38,104 bases of DNA from an uncultured Eubacteriales bacterium. Its GTDB lineage: Bacteria > Bacillota > Clostridia > Oscillospirales > Oscillospiraceae. Under the pieces are notes generated by a model. The model had not been told where the DNA came from. It saw only the letters and a list, made by a program, of their open reading frames with translations, and made no database searches. Below, one piece after another: positions 31,171-37,561 of this stretch. Within the stretch, counting starts at the first letter, position 1; every line of letters starts with the position of its first letter. The stretch lies in the NCBI GenBank assembly GCA_900550585.1, contig URST01000012.1, positions 1 through 38,104 of the forward strand. Direction: 5' to 3'. The position numbers and the translations under genes were made by a program.

Positions 31171-31446
31171 ATGAATAAAACCGAACTGATCGCCGCCGTG
31201 GCAGAAAAGACCGGCCTGTCCAAGAAGGACACCGAGGCCGCCGTCAACGCGACCCTGCTGACCATCACCGAGACCCTGAAGGCCGAGGAGAAGGTGCAGC
31301 TGGTGGGCTTTGGCTCCTTTGAGACCAAGAAGCGCGCCGCCCGTACCGGCCTGAACCCCCGTACCAAGGAGACCGTTGAGATCCCCGCCTCCAAGGTGCC
31401 CGCTTTCAAGGCCGGCAAGGCTCTGAAGGATGCCGTTGCCGAGTAA
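31171..31446 (+). CDS. hup: HU family DNA-binding protein
   Basis: A 91-residue histone-like HU, full length. MNKTELIAAVAEKTGLSKKDTEAAVNA is the helical dimerisation half, VQLVGFGSFETKKRAARTGLNPRTKE the beta-arm start with the GFGSF signature, and FKAGKALKDAV the C-terminal helix. It binds and bends DNA non-specifically. The frame stays open to a TTG at 31156, but ATG 31171 has GGGAGGA 7 nt upstream. It sits between mazG and rqcP, and a hairpin at 31459-31489 may partly end its transcript, as expected for a highly expressed gene embedded in an operon. Confidence 0.97.
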   Translation: MNKTELIAAVAEKTGLSKKDTEAAVNATLLTITETLKAEEKVQLVGFGSFETKKRAARTGLNPRTKETVEIPASKVPAFKAGKALKDAVAE

Positions 31447-31458
31447 CATGCATACACG

Positions 31459-31489
31459 GGAGCCGGTGTGACGCCACACCGGCTCCTTT
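31459..31489 (+). terminator. Partial terminator/attenuator after hup
   Basis: GGAGCCGGTGTG pairs with CACACCGGCTCC (12 bp, loop ACGC), followed by TTTACCGTTT. The stem is strong but the T-tract broken, so read-through into rqcP is likely. Confidence 0.7.
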
Positions 31490-31509
31490 ACCGTTTCAGG
31501 GAGGATACT

Positions 31510-31773
31510 ATGCGACTTGATAAATACCTGAAGGTCTCCCGCCTCATCAAGCGCCGCACCGTGGCCAACGAGGCCTGCGACAACGAGCGCGTCACCGTCA
31601 ACGGCCGGGTGCAGCGCGCGTCCTACGATGTGAAGGTGGGCGATGTCATCTCCATCCGCTTCGGCCAGAAGACCCTGACGGTGGAGGTGGTCAGCGTGGC
31701 GGAGAACGTGGGCAAGGACGCGGCGGCCGCCATGTACCGCGAGGCCGCGCCCCAGCCGGACAAACTGTCATAA
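31510..31773 (+). CDS. rqcP: S4-domain RNA-binding protein RqcP (YabO/Hsp15-like)
   Basis: An 87-residue S4-domain protein. MRLDKYLKVSRLIKRRTVANEACDNERVTVNGRVQ contains the S4 fold with the KRR basic helix. The size and location between mazG and yabP match B. subtilis yabO, named rqcP, which with RqcH promotes C-terminal Ala-tailing of nascent chains on stalled 50S subunits. rqcH is not in the window. ATG 31510 follows GGGAGGA; upstream in-frame codons to 31468 lie in the hairpin. Confidence 0.93.
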   Translation: MRLDKYLKVSRLIKRRTVANEACDNERVTVNGRVQRASYDVKVGDVISIRFGQKTLTVEVVSVAENVGKDAAAAMYREAAPQPDKLS

Positions 31774-31831
31774 ACCGGAGCGTTCCCTCATACGATACAG
31801 TGAAAACTGTGTGGGAGGGAGCGCTTTTCTG

Positions 31832-32119
31832 ATGCCTTACGACATGACCGACGGCGGCGCAGCCGCCTATCACCGCCTCCAGCTGGAGGGGCGGGAGAAG
31901 CTGAGCGTCTCCGGCGTGGAGGACGTGGTGCGGTTCGACGAGAACTGCATCGTCACCACCACCAGCGCCGGCACACTCATCATCACCGGGGAGGAGCTGC
32001 ACATCGGCAAGCTGTCCCTGGACGGCGGCGAGATGCAGGTGGACGGCCGCATCGACGCCGTGACCTACGAGGACACGGAGGTGCGGCAGGGCTCGTTCCT
32101 GTCCCGCCTGTTCGGCTGA
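31832..32119 (+). CDS. yabP: Sporulation protein YabP
   Basis: A 95-residue YabP/YqfC-family protein. REKLSVSGVEDVVRFDENCIVTTTSAGTLIITGEELHIGKLSLDGGEMQVDGRIDAVTY, across about 19-79, shows the family pattern of short beta strands ending G-x-L-x-[IV]-x-G. In B. subtilis yabP mutants fail in sporulation, and the related YqfC is sigma-E controlled. The start is uncertain: GTG 31811 is in frame, but GGGAGGGAG at 31812-31820 better serves ATG 32 or so codons before the core (ATG 31832, spacing somewhat long). It is followed directly by yabQ. Confidence 0.88.
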   Translation: MPYDMTDGGAAAYHRLQLEGREKLSVSGVEDVVRFDENCIVTTTSAGTLIITGEELHIGKLSLDGGEMQVDGRIDAVTYEDTEVRQGSFLSRLFG

Positions 32120-32120
32120 C

Positions 32121-32768
32121 ATGGAGAACCATGTGCCCCAGCAGCTCACCGCCTACCTGACCGCCGCGGCGCTGGGGGCCGCCTCCGCCATGGTCTACGA
32201 CCTGCTGCGCACCGTGCGGCTCCGCCGCCGCCGTGACCGGCGGCTCACCGGCCTGCTGGACGGCCTGTACACCGCCGTGCTGGGCTTGCTGCTGCTTTGG
32301 TTCGCCCTGCGGGTGGGGCAGGGGGAGCTGCGGCTGTACATGCTCACCGGCGTGGCGCTGGGCGCCCTGCTGTACAGCCTGACGCTGCCGCCGCTGCTGC
32401 GCCCTCTGTGGGATTTCTGGCTGGACGCGGCGGTGGCGCTGTGCCGTCTGCTGTGCCGCCCGGCGGTGCTGGCGGCGCGCTGGCTGAAAAAAGCCGCCGC
32501 TTTCCTGAAAAAACACTTTTCTTTTCGCCGCGCCTGCGCTACAATGGGGATAAGAAAGCGGCCCTGCCGGCCGCGGAAGGGAGCGGACAGCCATGGCGCA
32601 GAAAAAGGCCCGCAAAAAGAAGTCCAACACCGTGCTGCTGCTGGTGCTGGCCGTCCTCATCGTGGTGGTGGGCGTGGAGATCGTCAACGTCTACGGGCGC
32701 CTGAAGGATGTCCGGGCGCAGGAGGCCTCCCTGACCCAGCAGATGCAGGAAAAGACCCAGGAGAATGA
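32121..32768 (+). CDS. yabQ: Sporulation membrane protein YabQ; 3' end overlaps divIC (possible frameshift)
   Basis: A YabQ-family membrane protein identified by its start (QLTAYLTAAALGAASAMVYDLLRTVR), three to four helices, and position between yabP and divIC. The ATG follows the yabP stop by 1 nt with no obvious ribosome site, which suggests coupling. The first 145 or so residues look genuine (ending LKKHFSFRRACATMG). The frame then continues without a stop through the divIC promoter and 176 nt into divIC, giving a tail of about 65 residues that is Gly/Arg/Pro-rich and simply shadows divIC. A +1 shift before 32550 would end the protein at the TAA at 32551-32553, just ahead of divIC. Either a true long overlap or an indel, for example in the A-runs at 32487-32492 or 32508-32513, is possible. 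Confidence 0.82.
   Translation: MENHVPQQLTAYLTAAALGAASAMVYDLLRTVRLRRRRDRRLTGLLDGLYTAVLGLLLLWFALRVGQGELRLYMLTGVALGALLYSLTLPPLLRPLWDFWLDAAVALCRLLCRPAVLAARWLKKAAAFLKKHFSFRRACATMGIRKRPCRPRKGADSHGAEKGPQKEVQHRAAAGAGRPHRGGGRGDRQRLRAPEGCPGAGGLPDPADAGKDPGE
32540..32545 (+). promoter_or_regulatory. -10 element (TACAAT) upstream of divIC
   Basis: TACAAT lies 47 nt before the divIC ATG, with a poor -35 (TTTTCT, 32517-32522) at 17 nt. It may be an internal promoter that lets the division gene be expressed outside sporulation. Confidence 0.4.
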
Positions 32769-32886
32769 AGCGCTCCAGTCTGACCTGAGCAGGAAGGACG
32801 ACCCCGACTTCATCAAGGCGCTGGCCCGCGACCTGCTGGGCCTGGCCGAGGAGGGCGAGCGCATTTTCTACGATGTCAACGACTGA
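32593..32886 (+). CDS. divIC: Septum formation initiator DivIC/FtsB-like protein
   Basis: A 97-residue bitopic protein. A Lys/Arg-rich cytoplasmic start (MAQKKARKKK) precedes one transmembrane helix (about 13-33, VLLLVLAVLIVVVGVEIV), a coiled coil (about 35-68, heptads with QQMQEKTQENEALQSDL) and the conserved DPDFIKALARDLLGLAEEGERIF. With FtsL and DivIB it joins the divisome and activates septal wall synthesis. The start follows GGAAGGGAG. A terminator closes the plus-strand block after it. Confidence 0.94.
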   Translation: MAQKKARKKKSNTVLLLVLAVLIVVVGVEIVNVYGRLKDVRAQEASLTQQMQEKTQENEALQSDLSRKDDPDFIKALARDLLGLAEEGERIFYDVND

Positions 32887-32903
32887 CACATACAGGCATG
32901 CAG

Positions 32904-32928
32904 CGCCCCGCCGGAAGGCGGGGCGTTT
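32904..32928 (+). terminator. Intrinsic terminator after divIC
   Basis: CGCCCCGCC pairs with GGCGGGGCG (9 bp, loop GGAA), then TTTCT. It begins 18 nt after the divIC stop. Confidence 0.8.
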
Positions 32929-32931
32929 CTG

Positions 32932-32960
32932 TTGCCATTTTACCGCCGCTATGCTATACT
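32932..32960 (+). promoter_or_regulatory. Predicted promoter of the radical SAM / CAC-tail operon
   Basis: TTGCCA (32932-32937), a 17-nt spacer ending in TGC, then TATACT (32955-32960): a good -35 with an extended -10. It starts immediately after the divIC terminator, making the next two genes an independent unit. AAAGGAGGA follows at about 32971. Confidence 0.78.
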
Positions 32961-32985
32961 GGCGGCAACGAAAGGAGGAACGCCT

Positions 32986-34371
32986 ATGCCTACGTTTCTG
33001 GAACAGCGCTACCGCAGACAGCACCTGCGCTGCGTGCGGCACATCACGCTGGACCCCAAGGGCCGGGGCGCCGTCCGCATCCACATGATCCCGCCCCGGG
33101 AGGATGCGCCGTCCGCGCCGTTCCTGCTGCTGCTCAACGGCGATAAGCTGGTGCCGCTGAACCTGTCCTGGGCCATTCTGCTGGCCAACTTCATGGACCG
33201 GCTGGAGCCCTTTGCCGGTCTGGAGATCGGCGAGTCCGACTGGCGCGCCATGGCGGACACCGCCGTGGCCGAGACACATAAGACCTACCCCTTCACGAAA
33301 AAGGCCGATCTGGCGGATGACCTGACCCTGATGCTCACCTCGCTGGTGGCCATTGCCCGGGGGCAGGAGCCGGAGGCGGAGGTGGGCGTCCTCTCGCTGG
33401 GCGAGTATGCGTCCCAGATGACCGCGCCTCACCGCATGGACCTGATGGTCAGCGCCATGCACTGCGACGGCGCGTGGCACTGCAACCAGAAGTGTCTCCA
33501 TTGCTACGCCGCCGGTCAGTCCCTGGCCGATGCGCCGGAGCTGTCCACCCAGCAGTGGCTGGAGATCCTCCGCCGCCTGCAGGAGGCCAACATCCCCCAG
33601 GTGACGTTTACCGGCGGCGAGCCCACCCTCCGCGCCGATCTGGTGGAGCTGGTGGACGCGGCCCAGTGGTTCGTCACCCGCCTGAACACCAACGGCCAGC
33701 TGCTGACCCCGTCGCTGTGCGCCCGGCTGTATGACGCCAGTCTCGACAGCGCGCAGGTCACGCTGTACAGCGCCGACCCCGCCGTCCACAACGCGCTGGT
33801 GGGCGCCGACGGCTTTGAAAAAACGGTGCAGGGCATCCGGAACGCCGTGGCCGCGGGTCTCATCGTCTCGGTGAACACGCCGCTGTGCAGCCTGAACACC
33901 GACTACGCCGCCACCCTGCGCTTCGCCTCCTCGCTGGGCGTGCGCTACGCCACCTGCTCCGGCCTCATCCCCTCTGGCAGCGCCGAGGGGGCGGAGAGCC
34001 GCGCCACCCGCCTGACGGAGCAGGAGCTGACGGACGTGCTGCGCGCCGCCGTCCCCGTGGTGGAGGAGCTGGGCATGGAGCTGGACTTCACCAGTCCCGG
34101 CTGGCTGCCGGAGGAGACGCTCCGCGCCCTGGGTCTGCACCTGATCCCCAGCTGCGGCGCCTGCCTTTCCAACATGGCCATCGCCCCGGACGGCAGCGTC
34201 ATCCCCTGCCAGAGCTGGCTCAGCGCCCCGCCGCTGGGCAACATGCGCACCGACGACTGGCGCGCCATCTGGAACAGCGAGCGCTGCGCCGTCATCCGGG
34301 CGGAGAGCGCAAAAATGGACCACATCTGTCAGCTGCGCACCGGCAACAGGGAGGAGGCGGCCACATGCTGA
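32986..34371 (+). CDS. Radical SAM/SPASM protein, putative peptide or protein maturase
   Basis: A 461-residue radical SAM enzyme. The core motif HCNQKCLHCY supplies C166, C170 and C173 for the SAM-binding [4Fe-4S] cluster; VTFTGGEPTL is the GGE SAM loop. A C-terminal SPASM-like region has C390, C393, C408, C434 and C448 around SCGACLSNMAIAPDGSVIPC and GNMRTDDW, fitting an auxiliary cluster. The first 150 residues have no motif I recognise; LLLLNGDKLVPLNLSWAI could be part of a peptide-recognition (PqqD-like) fold, which is inference. SPASM enzymes typically modify ribosomal peptides (sactipeptides, ranthipeptides, PQQ) or act as protein maturases. The stop overlaps the next gene's ATG (ATGCTGA), so the two products are coupled; the neighbour's Cys-rich tail is the obvious candidate substrate. 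ATG 32986 has AAAGGAGGA upstream. Confidence 0.88.
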   Translation: MPTFLEQRYRRQHLRCVRHITLDPKGRGAVRIHMIPPREDAPSAPFLLLLNGDKLVPLNLSWAILLANFMDRLEPFAGLEIGESDWRAMADTAVAETHKTYPFTKKADLADDLTLMLTSLVAIARGQEPEAEVGVLSLGEYASQMTAPHRMDLMVSAMHCDGAWHCNQKCLHCYAAGQSLADAPELSTQQWLEILRRLQEANIPQVTFTGGEPTLRADLVELVDAAQWFVTRLNTNGQLLTPSLCARLYDASLDSAQVTLYSADPAVHNALVGADGFEKTVQGIRNAVAAGLIVSVNTPLCSLNTDYAATLRFASSLGVRYATCSGLIPSGSAEGAESRATRLTEQELTDVLRAAVPVVEELGMELDFTSPGWLPEETLRALGLHLIPSCGACLSNMAIAPDGSVIPCQSWLSAPPLGNMRTDDWRAIWNSERCAVIRAESAKMDHICQLRTGNREEAATC

Positions 34372-35426
34372 AGAAACTGCATATCCTGCTGCTGACCCTG
34401 CTGGCGGCGCTGTGCTGCACCGTCACCGCCTGGGCGGACTACGACTACATCGACCGCTATGACGTGACCGCGGTGCCCAACACCGACGACGGCAGCCTGA
34501 CCATCACCGTCTCCCTGACATGGACGGCGCTGGAGGAGCTGCCCTACGGGCAGGAGCTGAAGATCGGCGTGCCCAATGGCTCCATCCGGGAGGAGACGGC
34601 CCTCACCGACAACATTGAGCGCCTGTCCTTCGACAACAGCTACATGTACGTCTATCTGGACCGCGCCTACGACCAGAACGAGACGTTTACTTTCTCCTAC
34701 CGCTGGGTGCAGGAGTACATGTACACGCTGGACGGCGATACCGTATCCTATGACTACACCCCCGGCTGGTTCGACGAGGCGAAGATCGGCGCCATGACCC
34801 TGACGTGGACAGACCCCGCCGGCCTTACCGGCGACTTCAGCGACGGCACGATCACCGGCGCCGACGACGTGACGCTGGCGGATGGCCTGACCGTGACCGC
34901 CTCCGATCTGGACTACGGCTACCGGATGAACGTCCGGGTGCGCTACACCGACTGGCCCACGGCCCTGTCCCCGGACAACAGCGCCGACTACGCGCCGGAC
35001 GACGGCTGGTACGACTACGACGACGGCGGCTACTACGACGATGGCGTGGACCCGGAGGCGCTTTTCGGCGTTCTGGTGGTCCTGTTCATCGTCATCTGCA
35101 TCGTGGTGGTGGTCTGCAGCCGGGGCGACGGCTATGCCGGCGGCTTCGGCACCCGCTATGTGTTCGTCAACCACCTGTGGTACCCCGCCGGGCCGGACGG
35201 CAGGCCTCGTCCCGGCAGCGTGGGCACCAAAACAAAGCCCAGACCGCCCAGAAGAGGTGGCGGCGGCTTCGGCGGAGGCGGCTTCGGCGGCGGCAGCCAC
35301 TGCGCCTGCGCCAGCAGCTGCGCCTGTGCGTGCGCCTGTGCCTGTGCCGGCGGCGGGCGCGCCGGCTGCTCGGCCAAGAACCTCTACGGCGTGGGCCTGG
35401 ACGAAACACTGTCCGAAAAGCTCTGA
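34365..35426 (+). CDS. Membrane protein with Gly-rich, Cys-Ala-repeat cytosolic tail (putative radical SAM substrate)
   Basis: A 353-residue protein that I do not recognise with confidence. It has a signal peptide (1-24, LHILLLTLLAALCC, cleavage near AWA-DY) and an extracellular beta-rich domain (about 25-205) rich in Thr, Asp and Tyr, loosely like DUF2207 ectodomains. An Asp/Tyr-rich stretch before the membrane (about 207-231) is followed by one transmembrane helix (232-252) and a basic linker (KTKPRPPRR). The tail runs GGGGFGGGGFGGG, then eight cysteines at 313, 315, 319, 321, 323, 325, 327 and 335, mostly as Cys-Ala repeats, followed by GGGRAGC and about 18 further residues. With this topology the tail is cytosolic, where the radical SAM enzyme acts. 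The gene overlaps that enzyme's stop by 7 nt. A metal- or cluster-binding tail is the main alternative. Confidence 0.85.
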   Translation: MLKKLHILLLTLLAALCCTVTAWADYDYIDRYDVTAVPNTDDGSLTITVSLTWTALEELPYGQELKIGVPNGSIREETALTDNIERLSFDNSYMYVYLDRAYDQNETFTFSYRWVQEYMYTLDGDTVSYDYTPGWFDEAKIGAMTLTWTDPAGLTGDFSDGTITGADDVTLADGLTVTASDLDYGYRMNVRVRYTDWPTALSPDNSADYAPDDGWYDYDDGGYYDDGVDPEALFGVLVVLFIVICIVVVVCSRGDGYAGGFGTRYVFVNHLWYPAGPDGRPRPGSVGTKTKPRPPRRGGGGFGGGGFGGGSHCACASSCACACACACAGGGRAGCSAKNLYGVGLDETLSEKL

Positions 35427-35427
35427 T

Positions 35428-35463
35428 ACAAAAAACATCCCCCGGTTGGGGGATGTTTTTTGT
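35428..35463. terminator. Bidirectional terminator between the CAC-tail gene and gatD
   Basis: ACAAAAAACATCCCCC pairs with GGGGGATGTTTTTTGT (16 bp, loop GGTT), with T-runs in both directions. It serves the convergent plus-strand CAC-tail gene and minus-strand gatD. Confidence 0.96.
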
Positions 35464-36177
35464 TTACGAGTATTGGAAACCTCTGCCCGGCTCCCTGAAC
35501 TCCGCCACACGTTTGTTAAAGCTGGCGAAGGCCGCGTCCTCGAAGGCCAGGGTGTCCTCGGCGCCCATCTGCCGCAGCAGCCACTTGCACAGCGGAGGAT
35601 TTAGGATCAGCAACGGGCCGATCAGCGCCGTGGCGTACAGCCCGCCCCGGCAAAAGCCCTCCAGCTTCGACTCCGGCGTGCGGCCCACGCCCCGCACGGT
35701 GTCAAACCAGCCCTCCGCCTCCGCTGCGTCGTAGTGGAAGCCGAACAGGCTCTTGAAGCCGACGACCTCCATACCGTCAAAGGTGCCCAGGAAGAAGCTG
35801 TTGTGCCGCTTCATCATGGTGTACCGCACCCGTCCGGGCAGAATGCCCAGCCCCTCTATGGTGTCGGCGCTGTCGCTTTCTATGGCGGCGGAAAACACGT
35901 CCGGCGCATTGCCGGTCAGCAGGATCAGCTGTCCCGCGTCCGCCCTTGCGGCGATGTCCGCGGCATAGGGCCGCAGGGCGTCCGCCGCCAGACACAGCCC
36001 CTGTTCTGTGGTACTGCCCATATAGACCAGCGCCACATCCTCCGTGAGGAACCGGGGTTTGCTGTGCAGGTCCGTTTCTATGATCTCCAGCGCCGGGCAG
36101 CAGCGCTTCAGATAGTAGATGTTCTGCAGATCGCCGTACAGGTTGCAGACCTCCGGAAACAGAATTTCCACCTTCAT
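35464..36177 (-). CDS. gatD: GatD-like subunit of lipid II isoglutaminyl synthase; glutaminase residues missing
   Basis: A 237-residue GATase-3 fold protein coupled to murT. CNLYGDLQNIYYLKRCCP near the start and DTIEGLGILPG (105-115) match S. aureus GatD (LNLYSDIGNIIALRQR, ELEGLGIL). Normal GatD has the nucleophile in ICGGYQ and the base in TYLHGPIL. By my alignment these read LLTGNAPD (T88 in place of Cys) and ATALIGPLL (I186 in place of His). GFENHGG reads GFKSLFG. So the glutamine-hydrolysing dyad appears absent. The pair MurT/GatD amidates D-isoGlu of lipid II; here GatD may be structural, with MurT using free ammonia, or the complex may do something else. ATG 36177 overlaps the murT stop; AAAGGAGG lies in the murT end. 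Confidence 0.85.
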   Translation of the reverse strand: MKVEILFPEVCNLYGDLQNIYYLKRCCPALEIIETDLHSKPRFLTEDVALVYMGSTTEQGLCLAADALRPYAADIAARADAGQLILLTGNAPDVFSAAIESDSADTIEGLGILPGRVRYTMMKRHNSFFLGTFDGMEVVGFKSLFGFHYDAAEAEGWFDTVRGVGRTPESKLEGFCRGGLYATALIGPLLILNPPLCKWLLRQMGAEDTLAFEDAAFASFNKRVAEFREPGRGFQYS

Positions 36178-37559
36178 TGCGCGCCCTCCTTTGCCAGCAG
36201 CTTTTCCTTCAGCTTTTCCCTGACCCGGAAGGCCAGGGGCGTGCCGTCCACGCCGTAGAGCAGATACACGTCGTCGCCGGGGGTCAGCGGCAGCAGCTCC
36301 AGGGCGGCGAACTCGTCCTCGGCCAGCCGTATCTTCTGCCGGGGGATGCCCGCCAGCAGCAGCCGCAGCTGGTAGTCATAGGCCCGCGGCCCGGCGCAGA
36401 CCAGGCACGTCACATCGTCACTGTTCAGGAATTCAAAATCCGTGTCGTACATCCAGCTGGGGTTCTCCGACCAGCTTTTGGCCACGCCCAGGCAGTTCAT
36501 CATCAGCAGCAGTTCCTTCTTCCCCGGCTTGGACCGGATATAGTCGAAGTTGCGGGAACAGGCCAGAGCGTTCTTGTCCTTGGACATCTGCATAATGACC
36601 TTCACGCCGCCGATATCCTCCTCGGACAGCCGGCTGGCGGGGATCTTCACCTCCGCCATGCGGCGGGCGATGGTGCCGTGGTCATAGCCCAGCTGCCGTA
36701 GGGCGGCGATCACCGTCACCGTGTTGTAGATGTTGTGCAGGCTGTCGGTGATGAGGGTGTACGGGTATTCCTGCCCCGCCTCCCGTATGCACATGGTGTG
36801 GGCGGCGGTGTCCACCTTTGTGGCCAGATAGTCGCAGTCGGGGGAGTGGAAGCCGCAGCTCTCGCACACGGCCCGGCCGATGTGGTGGTAGCGGCGGTAT
36901 TCATACCGCAGCTTCCCGGCGCATCGGGGGCAGATACGCATATCGTTCAGCAGGTTCTCGCATTCCGTCACATCGGTGGGCAGCCGGTCGATGCCGAAAT
37001 ATACCCGCTGGTTCTCCGGTGCCACCGTGCAGGAGATCAGGTCGTCGGCGTTGAGGATCAGCCTGCTCTCCTTAGGCAGGGACCGGGTCAGGATGTCCGC
37101 GATGTAGCCCGGATGGGCGTTCCGCATGATGGAGTCCCGGAACAGGTTGGTGATGACAATGTGCTCCGGCTTCACATAGGGATAGATCCTGGGCGCGGAG
37201 CGCTCGTCGATCTCCAGGATCGCCAGGTCGTACTCCGGCCTGACCCGGCCCAGCAGGCCGCAGCCCTTCAGCAGCGCCGTGCTGACGCCGGAGATGATGT
37301 TGCTGCCCGCCCGGTTGCTGAGTACGGTCTTGCCCTCGGCGGTGAGCACGTCGTTCAGCATATTGGCCACGGTGGTCTTGCCGTTGGTGCCGGTGACGGC
37401 TATGATGTGCTCCGGCTTGCCGATATACTTCAAAAAGTCCGGACACAGCTTCACCGCCAGACTGCCGGGGAAGTCCGTGCCGTTGTGGCGGGTGATCTTC
37501 AGCGCCGGGATGGACAGCTTTGCCAGCCACAGCGCAAACAGGAACCGCAGTTTACCCAT
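36174..37559 (-). CDS. murT: Lipid II isoglutaminyl synthase, Mur ligase-like subunit MurT
   Basis: A 461-residue Mur-ligase-family protein. The P-loop is TGTNGKTT (56-63), with NRAGSNIISGVSTALL and EIDER following as in MurT. A zinc ribbon is inserted in the central domain: CPRC (C210, C213) and CESC (C232, C235), a MurT hallmark. The C-terminal DUF1727 domain has SWMYDTDFEFL, whose Asp (D372) I take to be the residue that completes the GatD triad in known complexes. It activates D-Glu of lipid II with ATP for amidation, in the cytoplasm at the membrane. The upstream ATG 37565 is only 2 nt from GGAGG, so ATG 37559 is the likelier start. It is coupled at both ends, to the cyclase gene and to gatD. 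Confidence 0.94.
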   Translation of the reverse strand: MGKLRFLFALWLAKLSIPALKITRHNGTDFPGSLAVKLCPDFLKYIGKPEHIIAVTGTNGKTTVANMLNDVLTAEGKTVLSNRAGSNIISGVSTALLKGCGLLGRVRPEYDLAILEIDERSAPRIYPYVKPEHIVITNLFRDSIMRNAHPGYIADILTRSLPKESRLILNADDLISCTVAPENQRVYFGIDRLPTDVTECENLLNDMRICPRCAGKLRYEYRRYHHIGRAVCESCGFHSPDCDYLATKVDTAAHTMCIREAGQEYPYTLITDSLHNIYNTVTVIAALRQLGYDHGTIARRMAEVKIPASRLSEEDIGGVKVIMQMSKDKNALACSRNFDYIRSKPGKKELLLMMNCLGVAKSWSENPSWMYDTDFEFLNSDDVTCLVCAGPRAYDYQLRLLLAGIPRQKIRLAEDEFAALELLPLTPGDDVYLLYGVDGTPLAFRVREKLKEKLLAKEGAQ

Positions 37560-37561
37560 TG

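Noticed and set aside
35281..35370. Repeated TGCGCC/TGTGCC DNA as a CRISPR or non-coding repeat
   Set aside because: The units are 6 nt, in frame, inside an open gene and code for Cys-Ala; there is no spacer pattern.
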